Shown: positions 1 to 10,260 of the stretch, piece after piece
Layout of the letters: every line of letters begins with the position of its first letter
Numbering within the stretch: position 1 is the stretch's first letter
DNA from: Acidobacteriota bacterium
GTDB taxonomy: Bacteria > Acidobacteriota > Vicinamibacteria > Vicinamibacterales > UBA2999
DNA length: 42,216 bases
Assembly (NCBI GenBank): GCA_021730945.1
Contig: JAKFYH010000051.1
Span: 1 to 42,216, forward strand
Direction of reading: 5' to 3'
Position numbers and translations under genes: made by a program
Notes under the pieces: generated by a model
Told to the model about the DNA's origin: nothing
Database searches by the model: none
The model's input: only the letters and a program-made list of their open reading frames with translations

Positions 1-28
1 CGAGCACGGGGGGTCGAGCACGGGGGGT
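1..28. repeat. Two copies of a 14-bp G-rich tandem repeat
   Basis: The unit CGAGCACGGGGGGT occurs twice in a row, followed by a partial third copy. It lies just beyond the 3' end of ADOP permease 1 and continues off the window edge, so the true copy number is unknown. No coding potential is evident. Confidence 0.7.
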
Positions 29-33
29 CGAGG

Positions 34-2532
34 TCATTCGTATCGGAGCGCATTCATGGGGTCGACTCGCGAGGCGCGCAGCGCCGGAATGAAGCCGGCG
101 CCAAGCGCCACCGCACCCAGGGCGACGGTGGCCAGGGTCAGGACCAGCGGGTCGCTGCCCTCCATTTCAAACAGCATCGACTGGGCCAGCCGGCCCACGG
201 CAACGGCGGCGGCGAGACCGATCAAGCCGCCGACGACGGCCATGCGCGCCACCTGCTTCATGACCAGGCCCCGCACCGCGCCGCCATCGGCGCCGAGCGC
301 CATGCGCAGACCGAACTCGCGGGTGCGCTGCGACACCGTGTAGGCCAGGACGCCGTAGAGTCCGACCGCGGCCAGCACGGTCGCGAGCAGGGCAAACCCG
401 AACGACAGCGTCGAGATCAGGCGGTCGAGAAACACGTTCTCGCGTACCTGCATGGCCATGGTCTTGAGGTTCTCGATCGGCAGGTTCGGATCGAGCTGCT
501 TCATCAACACCGGGATCGACGACAGCAACTGCTCGGGCGGTAGCGCCGTGCGCACGTAGAAATAGGCGAAGCCCAGGCGCTCCTCCTGGCGATAGGGACG
601 GAAGAACTGCGCGGTCACCGGCCGCTTGACGTCGCTGTACTTGGCGTCGCGCACAATGCCGACGATCTCGGTATCGAGGGCATCGCCCTTGCCGCCGGTG
701 GCGATGCGCTTGCCGATGGCATTGCCGGGGAGGTTGAACTTCTTGAGAAACGCCTGGTTGACGATCGCCACTTTCGGCGTGCCGGCCGCATCGGCCATGG
801 TGAAGTCGCGTCCTGCCATGAGCGGCATGCCCATGGTCTTAAAGAAGCCGGGCCCGACGGCGTTGAAGGCCGCCGAGGTATTGGTGTCGGGGCCAGCCTC
901 GAAACCCTCCACCGCCATGCTGCTGTTCCAGTTGTCGCCGGCCAGGACCGGCACGATCGATCCCACCGCACCGCTGACGCCGGGAAGCGCCGCCAGTTCG
1001 TCTTCCATGCGGTTGAACAACTCCCGCGTCCGCTCGGTCGAGTACGAGTTCAACTCGGGCGCGATGCTGAAGAGGACGAGGTGATCGGGGTTGAGGCCAA
1101 GGTCGACACGGCTGACGTTGAAGAGGCTCTTGGCAAACAGGCCCGCCGGCACCAGCAGCGCCATCGACATGGCAATCTGTACCGTGGCGAGCGTGGTCCG
1201 GAACCGGCGAGCCGCCTTGGCGCCGCCGGGCTGTCCGGCCTGGTTCTTGAGGGTTGATGCCAGGTCGGGTCGGGTGCTGTGCAGGGCCGGGAAGAGGCCG
1301 AAGACGAGGCCGGTGCCAAGCGCGGCCACGCCGGCAAACGCCAGCATGGTCGGATCCATCGTGAAGGCCACCAGCGCCGCCGCTTCAGGAGGCAGGATGG
1401 ATCCAATCAAGTCCAGGGTCCACTTGGCGACGATCAGCCCGCCGAAGGCGCCCAGGGCGGCCAGCAGTACCGACTCGCCCAGTAGCTGCGCAATCAACTG
1501 GCGCCGGCTGGCGCCGATCGACAGTCGCACCGCCATTTCGGCGGCCCGGCCGGCGCCGCGCGCCAGCAACAGGTTGGCGATGTTGGCGCAGGCAATCAGC
1601 AGCACGGTGCCGGTGACCGCCAGCAGGATGGTGAGCGGCGCGCGCGCCTCGGTGTGGACATCACTCTGCCCGCGCTGGCCGGGCATCATCGTGATCTCCT
1701 TCGACTTGAAGCGCGCCATCGTCTGGTCGCTCATGCCCTTCTGCAAGGGCGCTTCGACGTCGTTGATGATGGCGCGATATGGGCCGTTCAGCGCGACCCG
1801 CGCCTGCTCGAGCGTCACGCCCGGCTTGAGCCGGGCAAAGGCGTAGATCCAATAGCTGCGGCGATTCTCGAAGGCGTCGAAACCCGGCTGCATCGCCGCC
1901 CGCATGCTGATCGGAACGAAGACGTCGGGAGTATTGCCCAGCGTCGTCCCCTTGAACCCGGGCGGTGCGACGCCGACCACCGTGAGCGCCTGGCCATTGA
2001 CGATCAGGGTCGCGTTGAGAATCGACGGGCTCATCTCGAAGCGCGTGCGCCAGTAGTCGTGGCCGACGACCGCTACCGGGTGGCCGCCGACGGTCTGGTC
2101 GTCGCTCGGAGTGAACAGGCGGCCGAGCGCGGGGTTGATGCCCAGCACGGGAAAATAGCTGCCCGACACCAGCACGCCCTCGGCGCTCAGGGTCGTGCCC
2201 TGGTAGCCGATGTTGGCGCCGAACCCGCGATGCGCGGCGATGCCGGTAAAGCTGGTCTGCACGCGCTCGAGATCTCGGAACATCGGGTAGCTGAAGATCT
2301 CCTCGCAACTGCCGGCCTGGCTGCACGAGGTCGAGCCTTGCTTCGGTCCCGGGGCGCCGAAGTTCACCAGCTCGGCCGGATTGGCCACCGGCAGCGGCCG
2401 CAGCAGCATCTGGTTGAACAGCGAGAAGATCGCCGAATTGGCGCCAATTCCGAGAGCCAGTGACAAAATCGCCACGGCGGTGACGAAGGGCGTCTTGAAC
2501 AGGGTGCGCAAGGCCAGGCGGAAATTGGGCAT
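34..2532 (-). CDS. ADOP-type ABC transporter permease 1 (MacB/FtsX family)
   Basis: This is an 832-aa inner-membrane protein with two permease halves. Each half has a periplasmic MacB-type domain and FtsX-type transmembrane segments. The N-terminal helix region ends in the family signature around LALGIGANSAIF, followed by an R-P-L-P motif. A first FtsX block lies mid-protein (IACANIANLLLARG) and the last one near the C-terminus (EFGLRMALGA). I chose the ATG at 2532. The open frame extends 51 codons upstream, but that stretch is low-complexity Pro/Arg and the family starts at Met-Pro-Asn-Phe. No ATP-binding subunit lies next to it, which is normal for the acidobacterial duplicated orphan permeases. 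Substrate unknown; family members are usually assumed to act in efflux or envelope transport. Confidence 0.9.
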   Translation of the reverse strand: MPNFRLALRTLFKTPFVTAVAILSLALGIGANSAIFSLFNQMLLRPLPVANPAELVNFGAPGPKQGSTSCSQAGSCEEIFSYPMFRDLERVQTSFTGIAAHRGFGANIGYQGTTLSAEGVLVSGSYFPVLGINPALGRLFTPSDDQTVGGHPVAVVGHDYWRTRFEMSPSILNATLIVNGQALTVVGVAPPGFKGTTLGNTPDVFVPISMRAAMQPGFDAFENRRSYWIYAFARLKPGVTLEQARVALNGPYRAIINDVEAPLQKGMSDQTMARFKSKEITMMPGQRGQSDVHTEARAPLTILLAVTGTVLLIACANIANLLLARGAGRAAEMAVRLSIGASRRQLIAQLLGESVLLAALGAFGGLIVAKWTLDLIGSILPPEAAALVAFTMDPTMLAFAGVAALGTGLVFGLFPALHSTRPDLASTLKNQAGQPGGAKAARRFRTTLATVQIAMSMALLVPAGLFAKSLFNVSRVDLGLNPDHLVLFSIAPELNSYSTERTRELFNRMEDELAALPGVSGAVGSIVPVLAGDNWNSSMAVEGFEAGPDTNTSAAFNAVGPGFFKTMGMPLMAGRDFTMADAAGTPKVAIVNQAFLKKFNLPGNAIGKRIATGGKGDALDTEIVGIVRDAKYSDVKRPVTAQFFRPYRQEERLGFAYFYVRTALPPEQLLSSIPVLMKQLDPNLPIENLKTMAMQVRENVFLDRLISTLSFGFALLATVLAAVGLYGVLAYTVSQRTREFGLRMALGADGGAVRGLVMKQVARMAVVGGLIGLAAAVAVGRLAQSMLFEMEGSDPLVLTLATVALGAVALGAGFIPALRASRVDPMNALRYE

Positions 2533-2580
2533 GATCAGGTGATTGGACGGATTGGGGTGTGTGAAAGTTGGCGGAAATGT

Positions 2581-2630
2581 GGGGCTCGGCGCCCCGCGCC
2601 GTCGTGGGGCTCGCGGCTTCGCCGCTCGTT
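2581..2630. repeat. Paired GC hairpins between divergent genes (REP-like)
   Basis: Two small hairpins lie side by side. GGGGC/GCCCC is at 2581-2595, and GCGGC-TTC-GCCGC is at 2613-2625. The second sits in a context (GGGCTCGCGGCTTCGCCGC) that recurs on the other strand near 5185-5235. The block separates ADOP permease 1 from the EVE gene. Confidence 0.5.
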
Positions 2631-2639
2631 GGGGGAAGA

Positions 2640-3099
<460 letters not shown>

Positions 3100-3125
<26 letters not shown>

Positions 3126-4035
3126 GCAACTCGCTGTCGGTTCCCAATACGAAGATCGTCGACGAATCGACCGTGCGTTCGTAGGTCTCCAGCGACTTGA
3201 CGAACGCATAGAAATCGGCGTCGCGGCCGTAGGCCTCGGCGTAGATCCCGGTCGCCTCGGCGTCGGCCTTGCCGCGCAGTTCCTGCGCCGATCGGTAGGC
3301 CTCCGACTGAATCCGCTGCAGGTCGCGCTGCCGTTCACCCTGGATGCGCGCGGCCTCGCCCTGCCCTTCCGAACGGAAGCGCTCGGCAATCCGCTGGCGC
3401 TCGGCAATCATGCGCGCGAACACGTCCTTCTCTACCTCGTCCACATAGTTGATGCGCTTGAGCCGGATATCGAGCACCTCGATGCCCAGGTCGAGCGTGC
3501 GGGCCTGCGCCGCCGCCAGCACGCCGCTGGCGATGGCCCGCCGGCCCTTGGCAATCTGCTCGAGGACAATGCGTTCCTCTTCGTTCTCGATCGGCACGCT
3601 GTCGGCCGGCCGGTTGCTGCTGCGCACCAGCTCGATCAGGTCGAAACTGGCGACGGCGTTGCGGGTCTCGCCGTCGAGGATGTCATCGAGGCGCGACTGC
3701 GCGCCGCGTTCGTCGCGCAGGCGCTGGAAGAACTTCAGCGGATCGGTAATGCGCCAGCGGGCGTACATGTCGACCCAGATGAAGCGCTTGTCCTTGGTCG
3801 GCATCTGGTTGGGGCTGCCGTCCCACTCCAGGAACCGCTTCTCGAAGTAGTTGGCAGCCTGGATGAACGGCAGCTTGAAGTGCAGGCCCGGCGTATTCAC
3901 CGGACTGCCCTTCGGCTGTCCGAACTGGGTGATGATCACCTGCTGGGTCTCACCCACCAGGTAGGTGGACGACGACCACAGGATGAGCGCGAGGACGGCG
4001 GCGCCGACCCTGATCGCGAACATGGAGGGGTTCAT
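3100..4035 (-). CDS. hflC: HflC, band-7/SPFH membrane protein
   Basis: This is a 311-aa protein with one N-terminal membrane anchor (about residues 7-27) followed by a band-7/SPFH domain (LVGETQQVIITQFG onward). A long charged, alanine-rich helix (about 195-275) contains the E-R-x-R-I-A-E-R-F-R-S-E-G-Q-G-E-A pattern typical of HflC. HflC assembles with HflK into a large periplasmic cage around the FtsH protease and modulates membrane-protein turnover. The start ATG overlaps the hflK stop as ATGA (4032-4035), so the two are translationally coupled. FtsH itself is not in the window. The 3' end overlaps the convergent EVE gene. Confidence 0.93.
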
Positions 4036-5087
4036 CGCGCACCATCCGGCTTGGGCGGGGTGTTGCCCAGCAACCCCTTAAGGCTGTCGAGCGGCAGCAG
4101 CGGCATCACGCTGCCGGACCCCTTGTCCATGTAGACCTTGGCGCCGAGCTTGGGCAGCACGCGTTGCATGGTCTCCAGATACAGGCGGCGGCGCGTCACA
4201 TCGGGCGCGCGCCGGTAGGCCTCGTAGGCCGCCTTGAAGCGGGTGGCATCGCCTTGTGCGCTGTTGACGCGTTCGAGGGCGTAGCCTTCGGCCTGGAGAA
4301 TGGCCTGCCCGGCCTCGCCCCTGGCCCGCGGAATCACCTTGTTGTACTCGGCGCGCGCCTCGTTGATCAGCCGGTCGCGCTGCTGCTGCGCCTGGTTCAC
4401 TTCATCCCACGACGGCTTGACCGGATCGGGCGGCGTCACGTCCTGCAGGACGATCTGCTCAATGACGATGCCCATTTCGTACTGGTTGACCAGTTCCTGG
4501 AGCATCTGTTCCGAGGTGGTGGCAATCTCCTGCCGGCCCACCGTCAGCACTTCCGTCACGGTGCGGTCGCCCACCACCTCGCGCATCACCGCTTCACTCA
4601 TGCTGCGGAAGGTCTCGGTGAGGCCGCGCACCTTGAACAGGTAATTGTAGGGATCGGTCACCCGGTACTGCACGACCCACTCGACCACGGCCACGTTGAG
4701 GTCGCCGGTCAGCATCACCGACTCCTCCGACAGCGCGGCGTTCGAATAGCGCGATTGAATGCCGGGCACGGTGGTGCGGAAGCCGAACTCCTCCTTCAAC
4801 TGCCGCTGCACCGGCACCCGCAAGACGGCTTCGACGAAGGGTATCTTGAAGTGCAGGCCGGGTTCGGTGATGCGGACGTGCTGGCCGAAGCGCAGCACCA
4901 GGCCCACCTCTTCCGGTTTGATCTGGAATGCGGTGTTGGTCAGCAGCAGGATGGCAGCCAGGACCAGCGCCGCAATCTTGAACACGTGCGGCGTGGCCCA
5001 CCCGGGCTTCTGCATGCGGCGCACGTCGGGGATGTCAGGCACCCAGTCGAGCGGCCCCCGTCTCGGATCCGGTTCGTTGGTGTCCAT
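4032..5087 (-). CDS. hflK: HflK, band-7/SPFH membrane protein
   Basis: This is a 351-aa partner of HflC. A short cytoplasmic segment rich in Asp/Pro/Arg precedes one membrane helix (about residues 36-54). The SPFH domain then starts near IKPEEVGLVLRFG. An extended helical part (about 225-310) has the D-V-x-P-P-x-P-V and F-x-x-V-x-x-A-x-Q-x-R-x-x-x-I-x-x-A-like HflK signature in the form PPDPVKPSWDEVNQAQQQRD. It is the first gene of the hflKC pair. There is no clear Shine-Dalgarno sequence, but a TAGGCT -10-like box lies 7 nt before the ATG, which suggests a leaderless start. Confidence 0.93.
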   Translation of the reverse strand: MDTNEPDPRRGPLDWVPDIPDVRRMQKPGWATPHVFKIAALVLAAILLLTNTAFQIKPEEVGLVLRFGQHVRITEPGLHFKIPFVEAVLRVPVQRQLKEEFGFRTTVPGIQSRYSNAALSEESVMLTGDLNVAVVEWVVQYRVTDPYNYLFKVRGLTETFRSMSEAVMREVVGDRTVTEVLTVGRQEIATTSEQMLQELVNQYEMGIVIEQIVLQDVTPPDPVKPSWDEVNQAQQQRDRLINEARAEYNKVIPRARGEAGQAILQAEGYALERVNSAQGDATRFKAAYEAYRRAPDVTRRRLYLETMQRVLPKLGAKVYMDKGSGSVMPLLPLDSLKGLLGNTPPKPDGAR

Positions 5088-5094
5088 CTGGCGA

Positions 5095-5100
5095 AGCCTA
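5095..5100 (-). promoter_or_regulatory. -10 box for leaderless hflK
   Basis: TAGGCT on the minus strand is preceded by TGA (an extended -10 TGN element) and lies 7 nt before the hflK ATG at 5087. The expected transcription start would fall at or next to the start codon. No convincing -35 hexamer is visible. Confidence 0.45.
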
Positions 5101-5164
5101 TCACGCAGATGGTGTGGGGGGTGCCATACAGGCCAGGGCCGCAGATGACACAGATTACGCAGAC

Positions 5165-5235
5165 TTCGTGGCGCAAAGCCGCGAGCCCTACGAGCCGCCC
5201 GGCGGCGAGCCCCACGAGGCGGCGAAGCCGCCTCG
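5165..5235. repeat. REP-like palindromic block with 9-bp hairpin
   Basis: A perfect 9-bp stem with a GAA triloop (CGAGGCGGC / GCCGCCTCG, 5215-5235) lies 6 nt beyond the stop of the aldehyde dehydrogenase gene. The adjacent sequence repeats the GGGCTCGCGGCTT motif seen at 2607-2620. The hairpin could end the dehydrogenase transcript, but no T-tract follows it. Confidence 0.5.
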
Positions 5236-5241
5236 CCCCAG

Positions 5242-6711
5242 CTACCTTGTCATCGACCGCTCGGCCTTGCCCGAGTAGTTAATGAACACGGTCTTCAGTT
5301 CGGTGAAGAAGTTCAGGCCCTCTTCCGCCATCTCGCGCTCGCCGACGCCGGTCGACTTGGTGCCGCCGAACGGCAGTTGCGCCTCGCCACCCACGGTCGG
5401 TTCGTTCACGTGCACCATCCCGGTTTCCACCTCATCCACGAACTTCATCACCGCCGAGATGTTCTCGGTGAAGATCGAGGTGGTGAGGCCGTACTCGACG
5501 AGGTTGGCAAAGCGTAGCGCTTCGTCCAAGGTCGAGGCGGTCGCGACCGACAGCACCGGCCCGAAGATCTCTTCCTTGAAGATGCGCATGGACGGCGAGA
5601 CGCCGTCGAAAATGGTCGGTTCGATAAAGTAGCCCTGGCTGAGCGCCGCGGGTCGGGTGCCGCCCATCAGCATCCTGGCGCCTTCGTCCTTCCCCACCTG
5701 GATGTAGTCCATTACCGTCTGCCACTGGCGTTCGCCCACCGACGGCCCCATGTCGGACGTGTCGTCCAGCCCGGGGCCGAGTTTCATCTTCTGCGCCGCG
5801 GCAACCAGCCGCTCGACCAACGCGTTCTTGATGTCGGGATGCGCGATTACCCGCGACGTGGCGGTACACCGCTGGCCGGTCGAGCCGAAGGCACCGCCGT
5901 GAATGGCGATGGCCGCCTTGTCGAGGTCGGCGTCGGGCATGACGATCACGGCGTTCTTGCCGCCCATCTCGCAGGTGACCTTGGCGCCCCGCTGCGCCGC
6001 CTTCACGTAGAGCGCGCCACCGACGCGGTTCGACCCGGTGAACGAGATCGCGCGCAATTCCGTCGCCGCCACCATCGCCTCACCCACCTCGGGTCCGGTG
6101 CCCACCAGCATGTTGAAGACGCCCGGCGGCAGACCGGCCTCCTCGTAGATCTCGGCGAGCAGCGCCGAGGTGGCCGGCGTGAGTTCCGACGGCTTGAAGA
6201 CCACGCAGTTGCCGGAGACGATGGCCGGCGCGCTCTTCCAGACCGGAATCGCCCACGGGAAGTTCCACGGAGCGATCAGGCCGACCACCCCGAGCGGCTG
6301 CCGCACGGTGTAGGTGAAGGTGTCGCGCGACTCCGACGGCAGGGTCTTGCCGTGCATGCGGAACCCTTCGCCAGCGTAGTACTCCAGCAGTGAGATGCCC
6401 TTGATCACCTCGCCGCGGGCCTCCTTGAGGATCTTGCCTTCCTCGCGCGTCAGCGTGCGGGCGATCTCGTCGACCCGGCGGCGGGCAATATCGGCCGCGC
6501 GCCAGATCACGCGGCCGCGCTCGGGCCCCGGCGTCTTCTTCCACGCCGGCCACGCCGCCACGGCGGCGTCGATCGCCAGCCGCACGTCGGCCGCGGTCGC
6601 CAGCGGATATTCGGCGATCACATCGCTGGTGTCGGCCGGATTGATGTTCCTGGTTGTGCCGCTCGAGGCCGGGCGATACCACTTGCCATTGACGTAAGAG
6701 CCAGTGTTCAT
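5242..6711 (-). CDS. NAD(P)-dependent aldehyde dehydrogenase
   Basis: This is a 489-aa soluble enzyme of the aldehyde dehydrogenase superfamily at full family length. Catalytic and cofactor residues are visible: Asn150 in PWNFPW, Lys173 in FKPSE, general base Glu248 in CEMGGKN, and nucleophile Cys282 in GQRCTATSR. The GGKN and GQRCTA wording is closest to the 2-oxoglutarate-semialdehyde-type branch, but substrate cannot be read from sequence. It lies downstream of preA and the NCS1 transporter on the same strand. It could therefore oxidise a semialdehyde produced late in pyrimidine or hydantoin breakdown, such as malonate semialdehyde; that is inference. It has its own -10-like box TAACAT 9 nt before the ATG, so it may be transcribed separately. 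Confidence 0.9.
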   Translation of the reverse strand: MNTGSYVNGKWYRPASSGTTRNINPADTSDVIAEYPLATAADVRLAIDAAVAAWPAWKKTPGPERGRVIWRAADIARRRVDEIARTLTREEGKILKEARGEVIKGISLLEYYAGEGFRMHGKTLPSESRDTFTYTVRQPLGVVGLIAPWNFPWAIPVWKSAPAIVSGNCVVFKPSELTPATSALLAEIYEEAGLPPGVFNMLVGTGPEVGEAMVAATELRAISFTGSNRVGGALYVKAAQRGAKVTCEMGGKNAVIVMPDADLDKAAIAIHGGAFGSTGQRCTATSRVIAHPDIKNALVERLVAAAQKMKLGPGLDDTSDMGPSVGERQWQTVMDYIQVGKDEGARMLMGGTRPAALSQGYFIEPTIFDGVSPSMRIFKEEIFGPVLSVATASTLDEALRFANLVEYGLTTSIFTENISAVMKFVDEVETGMVHVNEPTVGGEAQLPFGGTKSTGVGEREMAEEGLNFFTELKTVFINYSGKAERSMTR

Positions 6712-6720
6712 AAGGCGATC

Positions 6721-6726
6721 ATGTTA
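6721..6726 (-). promoter_or_regulatory. -10 box for leaderless aldehyde dehydrogenase transcript
   Basis: TAACAT on the minus strand lies 9 nt before the ATG at 6711. No ribosome-binding site fits in the gap, which reads GATCGCCTT. A TTGTTT about 15 nt further upstream is a weak -35 candidate. Confidence 0.5.
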
Positions 6727-6747
6727 TCCGGATGTGTGATGAAACAA

Positions 6748-6801
6748 GAGATCAGGAGGTAAGGAGTCATGACAATTCTAAGCTCCTCATCTCCTGATCT
6801 C
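6748..6801. terminator. Long AG/CT-rich inverted repeat (possible terminator)
   Basis: A perfect 11-bp arm pair (GAGATCAGGAG at 6748-6758, CTCCTGATCTC at 6791-6801) continues inward through a G-T and a T-A pair, one mismatch and five more pairs. The loop is 16 nt. It lies between the NCS1 transporter stop and the aldehyde dehydrogenase start. On the minus strand it is followed by TTGTTTC, a weak T-rich tail, so it may end transcription from the transporter. A protein-binding operator is the alternative. Confidence 0.5.
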
Positions 6802-6828
6802 CTATTAAGTCGGGACACCCGCACGGGT

Positions 6829-8303
<1,475 letters not shown>

Positions 8304-8307
<4 letters not shown>

Positions 8308-9401
8308 TTCGCATACCCCTCGGCCTCGTGCCCGCCGTGGTACTCCTTGCCGTCAGGCCGGCGAATCTTCGAGTGCACCACGACGTTGTCGCGGCGCAGT
8401 CCGCGACAGTCCTCAAGCGAAGCGTAGCCGCGCGTCGCCATGAACTGCTGCATGCCCTCGATGAGCGCCTTGATCACATTCGGGCCAATCGCGCGGTCGA
8501 GCATGGCCGCCGTGCACACCTGCACGGTGCCGCACCCCAACAGGAAATAGTTCAGCGCATGCGCGAACTCGGCGATGCCGCCGATGCCCGAGAACGCGCG
8601 GTCGGGAAATGCCTTCGTCAGCGACGCCATCTTGGCCAGCGACTGCGGCAGAATGGCCGGCCCGCCCAGCCCGCCGCTCGACACCAGGCCATCGACGTTC
8701 ATCTCGAAGTCCAGCGTCGCGGGATCGATCAGCGGCAGCGACGGGAAGGTGTTCGACGACACGATCGCATCGGCGCCGCCGCGAAACGCCGCGCTCGCTT
8801 CCTCGACGATGTCGGTGGTGGAGGGCGTGAGCTTGCACCAGACCGGAATGGTCGCGACCTCCTTCACCACCTCGGTGACGATCGACACCTGCTCCTGGTC
8901 CTTGCCGATGTTCGAGCCCATGTCCTTGCGGTCCATGTGCGGGCACGACAGGTTCAGCTCGAAGGCATCGGCGCCGGCGGCCTGGCAGGCCTTGGCCAGC
9001 GTCTGCCAGTGCGCCAGTTCGGTGTCACTACCCGAGCCGGCCATGATCGACGCGATCAGCATGCGATCGGGATGCGCCTTCTTGATGCCTTCGATTTTTG
9101 GCACCCACCAGTCCAGCGTCTTGTCGGAGATGAGCTCCCAGTTCCACGACGAGTGGAGCGCGGTGTCGGGCTTCTTCTGCATCGACAGGTGGCCATCGAG
9201 CGTCGAGCGCAGGAACTTGGTCTTGGGGCCGGCCACGTTGGTCACCGGATGTAAGCCGATGGTCTTGGTCACCACGCCGCCCCATCCCGCATCGAACGCC
9301 CGCATGATGTTGCTGTCCGACTCGGTCGGCGGAGCGGACGACAGCAGGAACGGATTGGAGAACCTGAGACCGGTGAACGTGACGGTGATGTCAGGCGTCA
9401 T
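8304..9401 (-). CDS. preA: Dihydropyrimidine dehydrogenase catalytic subunit, PreA-like
   Basis: This is a 365-aa FMN-dependent TIM-barrel enzyme of the dihydroorotate dehydrogenase/dihydropyrimidine dehydrogenase group, reducing uracil or thymine to the dihydro form. Visible features are the N-terminal FSNPFLLSSAPPT, the ELNLSCPH motif (148-155), Lys190 in WCKLTP, and the GIGGI phosphate-binding turn (272-276). The C-terminus stops at HGGHEAEGYAN without the ferredoxin-like 2x[4Fe-4S] domain that, as I recall, E. coli PreA carries. The position equivalent to the catalytic Cys of mammalian enzyme reads Ile; E. coli PreA also lacks that Cys as I recall it. The start is ATG 9401. The extra 24 codons upstream translate an 8-bp tandem repeat and were rejected. 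No PreT-type reductase lies beside it. Confidence 0.88.
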
Positions 9402-9407
9402 GGGCGG

Positions 9408-9413
9408 ATTATG
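9408..9413 (-). promoter_or_regulatory. -10-like box close to the preA start
   Basis: CATAAT on the minus strand, one base from the TATAAT consensus, lies 6 nt before the preA ATG. No ribosome-binding site is visible. It fits the leaderless layout seen at other genes in the window. Confidence 0.35.
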
Positions 9414-9422
9414 GGGGCTTGG

Positions 9423-9470
9423 GTGCTGGGGTGCAAGGGTGCTGAGATGCTGAAGTGCTGAGGTGCTTGT
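9423..9470. repeat. 8-bp tandem repeat, six copies, between preA and the DUF481 gene
   Basis: Six consecutive 8-bp units share the consensus GTGCTGAG: GTGCTGGG, GTGCAAGG, GTGCTGAG, ATGCTGAA, GTGCTGAG, GTGCTTGT. The array fills the gap between two divergent genes, immediately upstream of the presumed preA promoter. Confidence 0.8.
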
Positions 9471-9501
9471 CATGCGGCGCGCGATCGTGTGTCATGGATC
9501 G

Positions 9502-10248
9502 ATGTTCAAGTCGATTGCGAGACTGGCCGTAGCCGTGGTGATTGGTGGGGTTGGCACGGTGGCACCGGCAACTGCGCAAACGGCGCCGCCACCGGGATGG
9601 GCAGGGTCGGCCGGGGCCGGGCTGTCGCTCACGCAGGGCAACAGCGACACTACCAGTGTCAACCTGTCGCTCGAGGTCAAGCACGATAGCGGCTCGGACG
9701 TGTTGTTCAAGGGCAACGTCCTCTTCCTGCGCGCCGACTCGGAGGGGAAGCTCACCACCAACCGGCTGGCCGGAGAGGCCCGGCTCGATCGCGAGATGTC
9801 CGAGCGCACGTCGTTGTACGTCCAGGCCCAGTACCTGCGCGACTCGTTCAAGGCCATCGACTACCTGGTTTCGCCCACGCTCGGCGTCGGGCACGTGATG
9901 GTCAAGAACGACCGCACCGAACTGGCGGTCGACGCCGGCGCCGGCGTGGTGTGGGAAAAGAACCCCGATCAGGGCGTCAAGACCGACGGTGCGCTGACGG
10001 CCGGGCAGAACTTCAAGCACCAGCTCACGACCACCACCACCCTCACTCAGCGGATCGCAGCGCTGTGGAAAGCCGCCAACCCGGCCGACGCCCTCTATAC
10101 CGCCGGCGTGGGACTGGCGGCCAGTGTCACCTCGGCCATCCAGATGAAGGTCGAACTCCTCGACACCTACAAGACCCGGCCGCCCTCGGCCAACGTGGTG
10201 AAGAACGACGTCGCGGTGCTGGTCTCGTTCCTCTACAAGTTCGACTAG
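9502..10248 (+). CDS. DUF481 outer-membrane beta-barrel protein
   Basis: This 248-aa exported protein has a signal peptide (residues 1 to about 26, ending ATAQ). The mature part alternates polar and hydrophobic strands with aromatic or hydrophobic turns, as in DUF481/YdiY-like outer-membrane barrels. Typical segments are SLTQGNSDTTSVNLSLEV near the N-terminus and a C-terminal strand ending in F-L-Y-K-F-D. Role unknown for the family, which is thought to be salt- or stress-induced. I chose ATG 9502 because it gives a normal signal peptide. The dihydropyrimidinase gene starts 12 nt after the stop, so the two probably share a transcript. The barrel could aid passage of the same substrate, but that is speculative. 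Confidence 0.85.
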   Translation: MFKSIARLAVAVVIGGVGTVAPATAQTAPPPGWAGSAGAGLSLTQGNSDTTSVNLSLEVKHDSGSDVLFKGNVLFLRADSEGKLTTNRLAGEARLDREMSERTSLYVQAQYLRDSFKAIDYLVSPTLGVGHVMVKNDRTELAVDAGAGVVWEKNPDQGVKTDGALTAGQNFKHQLTTTTTLTQRIAALWKAANPADALYTAGVGLAASVTSAIQMKVELLDTYKTRPPSANVVKNDVAVLVSFLYKFD

Positions 10249-10251
10249 GAT
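10246..10251 (+). promoter_or_regulatory. Possible internal -10 box (or weak RBS) before dihydropyrimidinase
   Basis: TAGGAT overlaps the DUF481 stop codon and lies 9 nt before ATG 10261, a spacing suited to leaderless transcription. The AGGA within it could equally serve as a ribosome-binding site for a polycistronic message. Confidence 0.3.
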
Positions 10252-10260
10252 ACGGGCGTC

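Noticed and set aside
8898-8940. PreA as a dead enzyme because the catalytic-Cys position of mammalian dihydropyrimidine dehydrogenase reads Ile
   Set aside because: The bacterial PreA of E. coli, as I recall its sequence, also lacks Cys there, so this is probably a feature of the subfamily.
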